The notes beneath the pieces were generated by a model. It searched no databases. It saw nothing but the letters and a program-made list of their open reading frames with translations, and was not told the origin of the DNA. This document shows positions 18,768 through 27,858 of a stretch of DNA of 64,000 nt, in pieces. The position numbers and the translations under genes were made by a program. The first letter of the stretch is position 1, and each line of letters begins with the position of its first letter. Origin of the DNA: Bacteroidota bacterium (GTDB lineage Bacteria; Bacteroidota; Bacteroidia; B-17B0; Aurantibacillaceae); NCBI GenBank assembly GCA_025362395.1, contig JANYGK010000091.1:45079-109078 (forward strand). The letters run 5' to 3'.

Positions 18768-19241
18768 TTATGAGATCTTATTTGAAGCGAGGTATTTTGA
18801 AAGATATGTTTCTTTTAAAGGACGCTTCCAATTAGTTGCTAAGTCGGCAGAATGAGAGATCGTATTATCAAACACGATTGTGTTTTCATTAAGGGTATCA
18901 GTACTTAACAAAACTGCAATTTCTGATTGTTTCGCCACAACTACCTCTTCATTTTTTTCGTAAGCAACTAATAAACGGTTCAATAATTCAACAGAAAAAG
19001 CCTGTTCTAATTCTTTTACCAGGCGCACTTGCTTATCGATACTGCAACCACTTGCATTGTAATTTGCCTCGTTTACTTTAAAAATCAATAACCTGTTTTT
19101 GTAAAGCTCAAAAGACGCATCAAGGCTTACCTCATGCGCTGTCCAGGTGCTTACAAAAATTTGACAACGGTTTTTAAATTCGGTTAATTGTTCTTCCGTT
19201 AAAGCTTTGCTAATAGTATAAATCCAGATACGTTCGTTCAT
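18768..19241 (-). CDS. Conserved Bacteroidota protein of unknown function (not an ABC ATPase)
   Basis: A 157-residue cytoplasmic protein of a family widespread in Bacteroidota. Recognisable features are the start RIWIYTISKALT, the WTAHEVSLDASFELYKNRLLIF segment and the family hallmark ASGCSIDKQVRLVKELE (about residues 62-78). Database entries of this family are often labelled ABC transporter ATPase, but there is no Walker A, signature or Walker B motif here, so that name should not be used. Its conserved Cys-Ser-Ile-Asp-Lys motif may be functional. It lies between the ABC importer genes and the P460-like gene. Upstream TATCTTTA (19247-19254, minus strand) is one mismatch from the -7 consensus. 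Confidence 0.8.
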   Translation of the reverse strand: MNERIWIYTISKALTEEQLTEFKNRCQIFVSTWTAHEVSLDASFELYKNRLLIFKVNEANYNASGCSIDKQVRLVKELEQAFSVELLNRLLVAYEKNEEVVVAKQSEIAVLLSTDTLNENTIVFDNTISHSADLATNWKRPLKETYLSKYLASNKIS

Positions 19242-19298
19242 AGTATTAAAGATAGTATAATGTAAGGAAATTTAAAAATGAAATTTGTGCCGGTTCTT

Positions 19299-19973
19299 TT
19301 ACAAAATATCCATGATATTGCCTTCCTGTAAGGTTAAGGATTTTGTGATGTAAGGCCGCATCAGGTCAATGTCGTGAGAGGAAACAATGATTAGTTTTTG
19401 CTGTATTTCACAAAGGTCTTTCAATACTTTAAACAGGTGATGTTTCGAATTATAATCTAAAAAAGCGGTAGGCTCATCTAAAATAATAATAGGGGTTTGT
19501 TGCGCCAACGATTTAGCGATCATCACTTTTTGGCGTTGCCCGTCGCTGAGCTCATCAATAAATTTATCTTTTAAAAACACTAAGCTTAACTGCTCCAAAC
19601 TTGAGGTAATGATTTGTTCATCCTCAGCGCCAAGCTTCCCGAAAATGTTGATGTAGGGCGTTCTTCCACTAGCCACTACATCCCAAACCGTTAGGTTAAA
19701 GCCGCCTATTTTTTCGGTAATTACAATAGAGAGGTGTTGCGCCAATTCGCCGGAAGAATATGCGTTAAGATTCTTTCCGTTCAATAAAACTTCTCCTGCT
19801 AAGGCTTTTAAAATACCCGTAATTGTTTTTAATAAGGTAGATTTCCCTACGCCGTTATCTCCCATTAAACCTACTAATTCTCCCGCGCGAAATTCCGCAT
19901 TCATATTCTTAAAAATACTGATGTGGCCCTGTTTAAGCGTATAGCCTATTTCTAGTTGGTTTAAACGGATCAT
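19299..19973 (-). CDS. FecE/BtuD-type ABC transporter ATP-binding protein
   Basis: ATPase of a metal-chelate or corrinoid importer. The 224-residue protein has Walker A GDNGVGKST (38-46), ABC signature LSDGQ (142-146), Walker B IIILDEPTAFLD (Asp166, Glu167) and a switch His in SSHDIDL. Length is slightly short of the 250-260 usual for FecE. The start overlaps the end of the permease gene by 4 bp (ATGA type), indicating translational coupling. With the permease and the lipoprotein it forms a complete inner-membrane importer; no TonB-dependent receptor is in the window. Confidence 0.92.
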   Translation of the reverse strand: MIRLNQLEIGYTLKQGHISIFKNMNAEFRAGELVGLMGDNGVGKSTLLKTITGILKALAGEVLLNGKNLNAYSSGELAQHLSIVITEKIGGFNLTVWDVVASGRTPYINIFGKLGAEDEQIITSSLEQLSLVFLKDKFIDELSDGQRQKVMIAKSLAQQTPIIILDEPTAFLDYNSKHHLFKVLKDLCEIQQKLIIVSSHDIDLMRPYITKSLTLQEGNIMDIL

Positions 19974-20968
19974 CCGATGCTTAATTTAGATTTGAATAAT
20001 AAATAAATAACCACCGGGGAACCGATCAGTGTTGTAACAGTATTGATCGGTAACGTAAATTGATCGCTGATCACTTGACAAATAATATCGGCCGTAAGCA
20101 TGACTGCTGAACCAATTAAAATACAAAACACTAACTGATGCAGGTGATGAGAGGTTTTAAAGAACAAACGGGAAGCAATGGGAACAGAAATACCCACAAA
20201 GGCAATAGGGCCGCAAAAGGCTGTGATTAAACCTACCAGCACCGATGTAATAATAATAACACTGATGCGTAACCGATGAATATTTATTCCCAGGTTTTGT
20301 GCATACTGCTCGTTCAGCAAAATAGCGTTCATAGGTTTAATTAACGTAAAGCTTAATGTTATAATAATCAATGCAGGAGGTGCAATGAACCAAATGTCTG
20401 AAAGCGTTGTGCTGCCAACACTTCCCATGCTCCATATTACAAATGTTTTTAAGCTGTCGGCACTACTCATGTATTCTATTAAACCCTGTGTAGCACCAAG
20501 GATTTGGGAGAGCATTAGGCCTACCAATAAAATAGTAACGTTACTTTTTGTTTTTTTGGACACCGCTAAAATAATAAGTGTCACAAAAAAAGCTCCTGCA
20601 ATAGAAAACAAGGTGATAATGCCTTTACCAACAAAGAACATTCCTGAAATGTTGACCGATGTAAGCACCATGGTGGCAATAGCTACAAATAAACTTGCGC
20701 CGCTGCTTACACCCAATACATAAGGACCTGCCAAAGGATTACGAAACAAACTCTGCAGCAACAATCCGCAAATAGCTAATCCTGAGCCTGCAATAAGACA
20801 AGTGAGCATTTTAGGTAAACGAATGTCGAATATAATCGTAGAAAACAAAGGATCATGCTTATCCACTAAAAATAAATTAATGCTGCCAAAGCATAGGTCG
20901 CATACAGCTAATACGGCAACAAGCAGAATTAAACAAAATGTATAAACTATAAATTTAGATGAAGGCAC
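19970..20968 (-). CDS. FecCD-family ABC transporter permease
   Basis: Inner-membrane permease of the FecCD/BtuC family for siderophore, haem or cobalamin. The 332 residues give about nine or ten membrane helices. Family phrases are visible: DIRLPKMLTCLIAGSGLA, LLLQSLFRNPLAGPYVLGVSSGA and GPIAFVGISVPIASR (the cytoplasmic coupling region). Length is typical (about 330-340). It starts 12 bp after the lipoprotein gene and overlaps the ATPase gene, so the order is binding protein, permease, ATPase in one operon. Confidence 0.94.
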   Translation of the reverse strand: MPSSKFIVYTFCLILLVAVLAVCDLCFGSINLFLVDKHDPLFSTIIFDIRLPKMLTCLIAGSGLAICGLLLQSLFRNPLAGPYVLGVSSGASLFVAIATMVLTSVNISGMFFVGKGIITLFSIAGAFFVTLIILAVSKKTKSNVTILLVGLMLSQILGATQGLIEYMSSADSLKTFVIWSMGSVGSTTLSDIWFIAPPALIIITLSFTLIKPMNAILLNEQYAQNLGINIHRLRISVIIITSVLVGLITAFCGPIAFVGISVPIASRLFFKTSHHLHQLVFCILIGSAVMLTADIICQVISDQFTLPINTVTTLIGSPVVIYLLFKSKLSIG

Positions 20969-20980
20969 AACCGTATAAAA

Positions 20981-22120
20981 TTACTCTAATTTTTTATAGT
21001 AATTAAATGTATGTCCCTGTAATAATTTCGGATACAAAATAAAGATCAGGTCACCTAACACCTCATCAGGGTGCATAATTCCGGTTTCCCAATAATTGCT
21101 GTATCCTTTTGCATTTTGCACTTTATTATTATTATAAAGCCGGTTATCTTTAAACGCTTTAAATAAACCGTAACGCTCATCGTAGCTCAGTAATTCTTTT
21201 TTAGAATTAAGGTTATATAAATTGATCCATACATCACACTCTTTAGCCTTTGAATAAACCGTTTCAAAAGAAAGCGGTGTACTTCCTTGTTTCACATCAT
21301 CTTTCCAAAAGTAAGTTCCGCCCGCATCCGCTATTAAGTTGGCAATGTAACTTTTTCCTGAAGGTACATACCAAGTATCACCGTATTTTATTTCGGTTAA
21401 TACACTTGGTTTGTGATCTGCATTTTTAGTTAATGCTTTTAAGTCGTTGTATTTTTTTTCGGTAACATTAAATAATGAATCTGCCAATACTTGCTTATCA
21501 AAAAAGCAGGCAAAAAATTTAATCCATTCAGCCCTCGCTAAAGGTGTTTCCTCTAAATGATCTAAGCTAATGGCAACGGGTAATTGTGCCTGCGTCAGTT
21601 TTTTATCCATGTCCGTTTTAGGATCCCCCATGCCAAAGGTCAGCAGCAGGTCAGGTTTTAAGGCCAGTGTCTTTTCTATTTCAATACTCGGCCCTTTAGA
21701 CAGTTCGATGATCTTACCCTCACTTACTTTTTGTCGGATAGTTGTGTTGTTGTAATAATCAACATTATCAATAGCGGCAATACTGTTTATTTCATTAAGC
21801 CCCATCAGCATTAAACTGTAAACTGAACTCATACTCGCCACTTTTTTTACCGGAATGTGAATGTAATAAGTGTCTTTTTTATAAACGGGTTTTTCATTTT
21901 TATATAATACAAATGTAGCCGTCGGTTCGCTGTTATCTCTATTTCCTAATACCTGTAGTATAGTAAACCCTTTATCCTGCCTAATGGTAAAGCGTTTGGC
22001 GTAATTTAAGGTTGTTATTCTTGCCGGGTTGTCATTTGTTTTATTTGCCGGTTCAGGTTTATTATTGCACCCGGCTAAAAAGAAAATGCTTAAATATAGG
22101 ACAACTCTATTTTTGATCAT
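20981..22120 (-). CDS. ABC transporter substrate-binding lipoprotein (BtuF/FepB-like)
   Basis: Periplasmic metal-chelate or cofactor-binding protein anchored as a lipoprotein (signal ending FLAGC, Cys18). The 379-residue protein shows the type III binding-protein pattern: ALKPDLLLTFG after GPSIEIE, LPVAISLDHLEETPLARAEWIKFFA, and a C-terminal lobe with WYVPSGKSYIANLIADAGG. An extended N-terminal segment before the first lobe (about residues 20-100) carries RITTLNYAKRFTI and is longer than in BtuF; this form is common in Bacteroidota. The ligand cannot be assigned. An exact -7 element 30 bp upstream makes this the first gene of the importer operon. Confidence 0.88.
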   Translation of the reverse strand: MIKNRVVLYLSIFFLAGCNNKPEPANKTNDNPARITTLNYAKRFTIRQDKGFTILQVLGNRDNSEPTATFVLYKNEKPVYKKDTYYIHIPVKKVASMSSVYSLMLMGLNEINSIAAIDNVDYYNNTTIRQKVSEGKIIELSKGPSIEIEKTLALKPDLLLTFGMGDPKTDMDKKLTQAQLPVAISLDHLEETPLARAEWIKFFACFFDKQVLADSLFNVTEKKYNDLKALTKNADHKPSVLTEIKYGDTWYVPSGKSYIANLIADAGGTYFWKDDVKQGSTPLSFETVYSKAKECDVWINLYNLNSKKELLSYDERYGLFKAFKDNRLYNNNKVQNAKGYSNYWETGIMHPDEVLGDLIFILYPKLLQGHTFNYYKKLE

Positions 22121-22150
22121 AAGTGTAGGTTAAAATGTAAGCACAAGCTG

Positions 22151-22158
22151 CAAACATA
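22151..22158 (-). promoter_or_regulatory. Bacteroidota -7 element for the ABC importer operon
   Basis: Minus strand TATGTTTG, an exact TAnnTTTG match ending 30 bp before the lipoprotein ATG. It sits between the importer and the histidine kinase stop, so the importer need not be co-transcribed with the kinase. Confidence 0.55.
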
Positions 22159-22168
22159 CTATAAATTC

Positions 22169-23137
22169 TTAAAACTGAACCCTAAAAACACTCCCTGCCG
22201 GCGGATTATCAAGCGCTTTTATTTTAGCTTTATGCAGGTCGCAAATATGCTTTACAATATATAATCCTATCCCCGTTCCTTTTGTTTTACGGGTATCTTC
22301 ATTCCCGCTTCTAAAAAATTTATCAAATATTCTTTCTTTCTCTTTTTGAGGAATGCCGCAACCTATATCTTTAACTTCCAATACAGGCCGGCCATTCATC
22401 GTTTTTAACTCCACATTAACCTCAATCATTTCAAACGAATATTTAAGGGCGTTTTCAATAAGGTTAATAAAAACGGATAGCAGCAGGTCTTTATCACCAT
22501 GGTACAAAATTTCTGCTTCACTTTTTACTTTAAGCTGGTGTTGGTCTATTCTGTCACGGAAGTAACGGTTAACCGTATGCTGCAATAATTCTCCCAGGTT
22601 AATAATTTCTTTACTGATCGTTAAATTACTATTCTCTATTTGGTTTGCCAGTAATACATTATCCACCAACTTATGCAGGCGCTCAGTTTCATTTAACGCG
22701 TTTACCAAAAGCTGCTTCTGCTTTTCCCGATCCAGATCATGTTTCAGTAAGGTTTGTAGCTGCAGCTTACTTGCGGCAATGGGTGTTTTTAATTCGTGCG
22801 ATACACTGAGAATAAAGTTTTTTTGCCGGTTAGCCAATTCTGTTTCTTTGTGTATAGATCGGCGCACCAAATTTATGCCGAATAACAGGATCAGTAAAAA
22901 CACGGAGCCTTCACCAACGATCATATACACCCGCTTCATTTTTTTTTGTTCTAAAGCGGCAATGTCACGGATAATGATTTCACGGTCAGGAGATGAAAGC
23001 GCGGCAATTTTCTGTTCTTTCGAAATAATGTCATTCGATTGACGAACCAGTAATACTTCCCACCATAAAAATTGTAAAATAATATAGCCTACTAAAACCG
23101 TAAATATAAAAGTGGTACGCTTCAGCATATCTATCAT
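22169..23137 (-). CDS. Orphan sensor histidine kinase
   Basis: Membrane-bound two-component sensor kinase. Two membrane helices (about residues 8-30 and 70-92) flank a short periplasmic loop of about 40 residues. The HisKA domain carries SVSHELKTPIAAS with the phosphoacceptor His near 114. The HATPase domain follows, with N box ENALKYS, G1 DIGCGIP and G2 GTGIGLYIVK. A GTG at 23143 would add two residues and touch the upstream stop; I prefer the ATG at 23137, and the ATG at 23128 is a further alternative. No response regulator gene is present in the window. It lies 5 bp after the T9SS type B gene, so it may be read with it. Confidence 0.9.
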   Translation of the reverse strand: MIDMLKRTTFIFTVLVGYIILQFLWWEVLLVRQSNDIISKEQKIAALSSPDREIIIRDIAALEQKKMKRVYMIVGEGSVFLLILLFGINLVRRSIHKETELANRQKNFILSVSHELKTPIAASKLQLQTLLKHDLDREKQKQLLVNALNETERLHKLVDNVLLANQIENSNLTISKEIINLGELLQHTVNRYFRDRIDQHQLKVKSEAEILYHGDKDLLLSVFINLIENALKYSFEMIEVNVELKTMNGRPVLEVKDIGCGIPQKEKERIFDKFFRSGNEDTRKTKGTGIGLYIVKHICDLHKAKIKALDNPPAGSVFRVQF

Positions 23138-23142
23138 CGGCA

Positions 23143-25836
23143 CTACTTATGAAACACCTGTATAAAGCCTTTCAAGTACCTCGATTTTATGCCGGCGACT
23201 CGAATCTCATTTACTTTACAGACGTAGAAGTACGTGCCTTCCGTAACGAGCTGTTTCATTTGCGACGACTTACCGTCCCAATTAATTTTAGGGTCGATGG
23301 TCTCAAAAATTAAATTGCCCCAACGGTTATAAATCGTAATATCAATATCCTTAATAAACTTGTTTTTAATAGGCCTGAAAAAATCATTCACGCCATCGCC
23401 ATTCACTGTTATAACATTCGGCAATTCATATTCCGGGCAATTATCCACGCAAATTTTCGTGCTTTGTATGCTTTCATTATTAAATGAATCGATGGCTGTA
23501 ATTGCATAACAACCGGCAATAGATACCAGATTATCAAAAGTGAGGATGGTATCACTCATTATTTTTATAGAATCGGTAAGCATTAAAGGCGCGTCTTCTG
23601 TTTCTGCAAAATACAACTTGTATTTTACCGCATCATCGCAGCAAACATGATTAGGGTTATTCCACCTCAACAATAAAGTAGGGATAGTACAATCCGATTC
23701 AATGGTAAGCTTGGGCGCGCAAGGTGGCGTAGTATCAATAGGTTTGGCACATACTTCTTGGCTGGTATCCTTTAAAGGCCTGCCAATGGTTGGGTCAGAA
23801 TATTGCCCTACTGATTCTATTTTGTAACAATACAAGGCTCCATTTACTAAATTATTATCGGTATAGGTCAAGCCCGCGGTGCTGTTTAAAAATGTATAAC
23901 TTGTTTGGCCGGGGGCTTTTTTATAAACATTGTATAAAGAGTTGGTCCACGGTACCTGCTGCTGCCAGTTTAAAACTAAGGTATTATCGCTTGAGCCGAT
24001 GGTTAAAAATATAGAGGTGGCTTTTTGTCCGTTACCTACAAATTGTCCGCGAGCATAAAACTCAATTTTATAGGTATGCCCGTTGGCTACTGTATTTATG
24101 GTATGGATAAAGGTAGTATCCGTTAACCGGTTAAATGCTTTAAAGTAAGGCTTGGTAACGGAGTTAACCTGTACATAGGTTCCCGTAACACTATCATAAT
24201 GCATAAGCCTAAACTCATAAGGGCCGGGCACAGCAATAGTATCCAACGCATTAACTCCCAGCATTGGTTTTATCCAACGCACAAATACTAAACCTGTAGT
24301 TGCATCTGTTTTACTTATGCTTACATTAACCAGTATAGGCACATCACGTTTTAACTGTACACACACTTGTGTTGAAGCATAACTTAAGGCGCCGTCATCA
24401 TAAACCGCTTCTACAACATAGCTGTAATTGGTTCCTTGTGAAAGGCCGTTTCCGTTATTAGTATCTATAAATGTAGTGTCACTTAAGTTTGCGGTACAGC
24501 CTATTTTTACAAAACCGGAAGAGGCGGGCACGCCGGTTTCACAAATAGTATGCGCCCAAGGGTTACAATCGTTTTTACGATATACGCAATACTTGTTTAT
24601 TTTATTTCCTGTAGCTAAATGGCAAACCGGTTTTTTCCAGCTCAGTTTTACACTCGTTCCCAAAGGCACCGCCGTAAAGCTTACCGGGGGAGGAGCAACA
24701 ACCGTAACATTAAATGTTTTAAAATCTACAAGGTGTATCGGCAAAGCTTGGTCTTCCGCTTTAATAGTTACCTGGTAGGCTGTTCTGCGAATATGAGAGC
24801 AGTCTGTTTGCCAGTGAAATATACCGGTTACAGGACTAAGGCCTTGCGCAGATGCAAAAGTAGACGGAGAAGACGGAACATTAAAAGAACCGCCGCTTGC
24901 CGTAAGTTTAATAAAATCACCATCAGGGTCGGTTGCATAAACATTTTTAGTTAAGCTGCTTCCTGCTAAAACACAGGTATCGCTAATGGGTCGTATCATC
25001 GGCGGGGCATTATTACACACGCCTATATCTACCTGCAAATCACGAATTACATATCCCACCAGGTTATATTTTCCGTCGACATCTTTACGCCACTCTTTAA
25101 TGTACATGGCCAGGTTATATTCGCCTTGCTGTTGCGGCGTACACCAGGTAAGTGTTCCTGTAATGGCGTTAACGTTATAGGTTCCTCCGCCTGTAACAGG
25201 ATAAAAATAACCGGGGCATACAGTACCCCCTGTACCGCGGCAAAAAGTTAATTCGTAGGATAAGCTGTCACCGTCAATATCTGAAGCGGCAGGATTATGT
25301 AAAAAACATTTACCTGTACAGCCCTTATCAATAGGCGGAAAATTTAATACAGGAGAACTGTTGGGCCCCAAAAAAGTGGAAATAACCAAATAAGATTCAA
25401 TATAAAAAACTTGGTTAACTGAATTCGGTAAATTAATAACGCCCGCATTCCTGTTAGGATCGGTCATATTCATTTTATACGCCCCGGGGCCCGGGTATGT
25501 ATGAGTGGTGACATATTCGTTCAGTTTAATTAATGAGGTTATAGGCATCCCGTCAAACGGAGGGCTTGGAGGACCCGAAATTCCGCATAATGCCGTGGTG
25601 TTGCCATTTGACCTGGGAACAACTGCCCGACCGCCGTCTCCAAAATATAAGGTATCATAACACCGGTCGGCTAAGTTAGGGCTGCCGATGTTAGTGTAGG
25701 TTGTAATTTTAATTTTATAGGTGTAGCCTGATATCCATTGGTACGTAATTTCACCTGCCCGGTTGTGTGTTGCTTTAGCCGAAAAGAAAAAACCTATGGT
25801 GAGGGAAAAAAATAAAAGATAACGCCACTTTAACAT
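23143..25836 (-). CDS. T9SS type B surface protein, tandem paralogue 1
   Basis: Large secreted protein whose first about 330 residues are homologous to the neighbouring gene. I start at 25836 (MLKWRYLLFFSL) because the paralogue begins identically there; a longer in-frame start at 25926 would run into the neighbour's 3' end. After the signal peptide (ending AKATHNRAGEITYQW) comes the shared N-terminal region, then fibronectin type III-like segments (phrases VKLSWKKP, LVLNWQQQ, LLRWNNP), and a C-terminal type B sorting domain (ELPNVITVNGDGVNDFF, IYNRWGNLIFE, GTYFYVCKV). About 900 residues. Probably a surface adhesin or matrix component. Confidence 0.9.
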   Translation of the reverse strand: MLKWRYLLFFSLTIGFFFSAKATHNRAGEITYQWISGYTYKIKITTYTNIGSPNLADRCYDTLYFGDGGRAVVPRSNGNTTALCGISGPPSPPFDGMPITSLIKLNEYVTTHTYPGPGAYKMNMTDPNRNAGVINLPNSVNQVFYIESYLVISTFLGPNSSPVLNFPPIDKGCTGKCFLHNPAASDIDGDSLSYELTFCRGTGGTVCPGYFYPVTGGGTYNVNAITGTLTWCTPQQQGEYNLAMYIKEWRKDVDGKYNLVGYVIRDLQVDIGVCNNAPPMIRPISDTCVLAGSSLTKNVYATDPDGDFIKLTASGGSFNVPSSPSTFASAQGLSPVTGIFHWQTDCSHIRRTAYQVTIKAEDQALPIHLVDFKTFNVTVVAPPPVSFTAVPLGTSVKLSWKKPVCHLATGNKINKYCVYRKNDCNPWAHTICETGVPASSGFVKIGCTANLSDTTFIDTNNGNGLSQGTNYSYVVEAVYDDGALSYASTQVCVQLKRDVPILVNVSISKTDATTGLVFVRWIKPMLGVNALDTIAVPGPYEFRLMHYDSVTGTYVQVNSVTKPYFKAFNRLTDTTFIHTINTVANGHTYKIEFYARGQFVGNGQKATSIFLTIGSSDNTLVLNWQQQVPWTNSLYNVYKKAPGQTSYTFLNSTAGLTYTDNNLVNGALYCYKIESVGQYSDPTIGRPLKDTSQEVCAKPIDTTPPCAPKLTIESDCTIPTLLLRWNNPNHVCCDDAVKYKLYFAETEDAPLMLTDSIKIMSDTILTFDNLVSIAGCYAITAIDSFNNESIQSTKICVDNCPEYELPNVITVNGDGVNDFFRPIKNKFIKDIDITIYNRWGNLIFETIDPKINWDGKSSQMKQLVTEGTYFYVCKVNEIRVAGIKSRYLKGFIQVFHK
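25690..25836 (-). repeat. Near-identical 5' end of paralogue 1
   Basis: Compared by eye with 27470-27616, this about 147 bp stretch differs at only about four positions, including synonymous sites, whereas the rest of the shared domain is visibly more divergent. It encodes the signal peptide and first about 45 residues. Confidence 0.8.
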
Positions 25837-25846
25837 GATAAAATAT

Positions 25847-27616
25847 TTATTGTTTAATGATTTTTTTTGTAATGGTTTGGCCATCCGCTGTAATCTTAAT
25901 AAAGTAAAGGCCCTGCGTAACCCCATCCAGGCTAAACGACAAAACTCCTTGTTTATTAATAGATTCGTTATTTAAAACTGTTTTTATGTTTCTGCCGGTC
26001 ACATCCAACAAATCAATGGTGTAAAAATTTTTTGTAATGTAATCAAACGAAATAGTACACGCATCATTAGCCGGGTTAGGATAAACAGTAATACCCGCAT
26101 CCTTTAACGTTACTTCATTTATACCTACCGTAAGCCTGTTTATTGAAATATTAGATACATAGCTCGTTGAACCATCTTTATATTCAGCTAACACAAGATA
26201 ACTGTAATCAGGGCCCGAAGAAAAAGGTTGTCCATTATTAAAATCAAAAAACATAGTATCATTAATATCAGTATGTGTAAATCCTACATAAACATACCCG
26301 GTATAGGCAGGAGGCGCGGTTTCCCTGCTGCTATGTACCCATGTAGAAATTCCCAGCTTTCTATAAATACTATAACGAAGAAAAGGATTAGCGCCGTTAA
26401 GTGAGTAGTTAAGCGGTTTAACCCAATTTAAACGAATGAACTCATTTGTCGGTGTTGTTACTAAATTACTCGGACCTTGGGGTATAATTTTTACATTAAA
26501 TGTTTTATAATCAACTAAGCCTATTTGAGAGCCGCTGTCTTTTAATTTAACGGTAACGCGGTATGGTAACCTGCGCACATCGTTATACGTGGTGTTCCAA
26601 CTAAAGAGACCTGAAGTATTTGAGACTGCCGCAGTTGTACTAAATGTTGCGGAACCCGGCCCCATCATAAACGGTCCGCCGTTTACAGAAAGAGTAATCA
26701 AACTACCATCAGCATCCTGGCCTGTAATAGTATTGGTATAATTTGTTCCCGCTAAAATACAACTGTCTACATTATTTATAGTAATGTGTGGAGGGGTATT
26801 ACTGCAAACTCCTACATCTACCTGCATATCGCGTATAATGTACCCTATCATGCTGTAAATACCGCCAATTAAACGCCACTCTTTTATAAGCATGGCAAAA
26901 TTGTATTCGCCTTGCTGTTGCGGTTGACACCAGGTAACTGTGCCCGTAAAAGGATCTACATTAAATGTACCGCCCGTCCCCGCGAGGGGATCAAAATAAC
27001 CCGGACATATCGTACCGCCTGTACCACGGCATGGTGTAAGCTCATAAGATATACTGTCTCCGTCAATATCATAAGCGCCGGGATTATGGGAAAAGCACTG
27101 ATTCACACAACCCTGATCAATAGGCGGAAATGTTAGAACGGGAGAGTTATTAGGGCCTTGAGAAGAAGAGATCACTAAATAAGATTCAATATAAAAAACT
27201 TGATTAACTGAATTGGGTAAATTAATAACTCCCGCATTTCTGCTAGGATCGGTCATACTCATTAAATAATTTCCCGGGCCGGGATAAGTATGCATAGTAA
27301 CATATTCATTTAATTTAAGAGTTGGGGTTAAAGGTGCACCGTCAAACGGCGGCCCAGACGTACCACATAATGATGCAGTGGTACCGTTTGACCGAGCAAC
27401 TACAGCGCTGCTGCCGTCTCCAAAATATAAGGCATTATAACACCTGTCTGCCAGGTTAGGCATTCCGATATAAGTGTAGGTTGTAATTTTAATTTTATAG
27501 GTATAGCCTGATATCCATTGGTACGTAATTTCACCTGCCCGGTTGTGTGTTGCTTTCGCCGAAAAGAAAAAACCTATGGTGAGAGAAAAAAATAAAAGGT
27601 AACGCCACTTTAACAT
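25847..27616 (-). CDS. T9SS type A surface protein, tandem paralogue 2
   Basis: Secreted 589-residue protein with the same signal peptide and N-terminal region as paralogue 1: HNRAGEITYQWISGY, NRAGE/GDG loops, NSVNQVFYIESYLVIS, and EYNFAMLIKEWR. It has a single fibronectin-III-like segment (IRLNWVKPLNYS) and then a type A T9SS sorting domain with the hallmark VYPNPANDACTISF, DVTGRNI and QGLYFIKI near the C-terminus. The upstream intergenic sequence is shared with the divergent kup gene. The stop lies 10 bp before the ATG of paralogue 1. Confidence 0.9.
   Translation of the reverse strand: MLKWRYLLFFSLTIGFFFSAKATHNRAGEITYQWISGYTYKIKITTYTYIGMPNLADRCYNALYFGDGSSAVVARSNGTTASLCGTSGPPFDGAPLTPTLKLNEYVTMHTYPGPGNYLMSMTDPSRNAGVINLPNSVNQVFYIESYLVISSSQGPNNSPVLTFPPIDQGCVNQCFSHNPGAYDIDGDSISYELTPCRGTGGTICPGYFDPLAGTGGTFNVDPFTGTVTWCQPQQQGEYNFAMLIKEWRLIGGIYSMIGYIIRDMQVDVGVCSNTPPHITINNVDSCILAGTNYTNTITGQDADGSLITLSVNGGPFMMGPGSATFSTTAAVSNTSGLFSWNTTYNDVRRLPYRVTVKLKDSGSQIGLVDYKTFNVKIIPQGPSNLVTTPTNEFIRLNWVKPLNYSLNGANPFLRYSIYRKLGISTWVHSSRETAPPAYTGYVYVGFTHTDINDTMFFDFNNGQPFSSGPDYSYLVLAEYKDGSTSYVSNISINRLTVGINEVTLKDAGITVYPNPANDACTISFDYITKNFYTIDLLDVTGRNIKTVLNNESINKQGVLSFSLDGVTQGLYFIKITADGQTITKKIIKQ
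27470..27616 (-). repeat. Near-identical 5' end of paralogue 2
   Basis: Partner of 25690-25836. The match extends over the ATG and a few bases upstream (atcatgtt on the minus strand), suggesting recent conversion or a strongly constrained 5' region. Confidence 0.8.
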
Positions 27617-27827
27617 GATAACTTTATTATTTGAATAACTTCTTTGGATAAAATGTATTGAATTAACCGTTCTATGTATTGCTATTAAAGATACAAAATA
27701 TATATAATCCGACTGTTAAATTAAGGATTTTACAAGTAAATGAAATAATACACGTAAAGTCAAATTTTTTTAAGACTTTATTTTATAATTATTTAACTAA
27801 AAACCGGATTACCATGGCTTTTAGTAG

Positions 27828-27835
27828 TAATTTTG
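27828..27835 (+). promoter_or_regulatory. Bacteroidota -7 element for kup
   Basis: TAATTTTG, an exact TAnnTTTG match, ends 23 bp before the ATG at 27859. It lies inside the longer reading frame and therefore argues for the shorter kup start. Confidence 0.5.
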
Positions 27836-27858
27836 TTTCTTTAATATACAAAATTAAA

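Noticed and set aside
18768..19241. ABC transporter ATPase, the name usually given to this family
   Set aside because: No Walker A, signature or Walker B motif is present in 157 residues. The name appears to be a database error.
24428..24954. Overlapping plus-strand frames of more than 110 codons inside T9SS paralogue 1
   Set aside because: They are antisense to a long gene with clear domains, overlap each other in different frames and show no recognisable motif.
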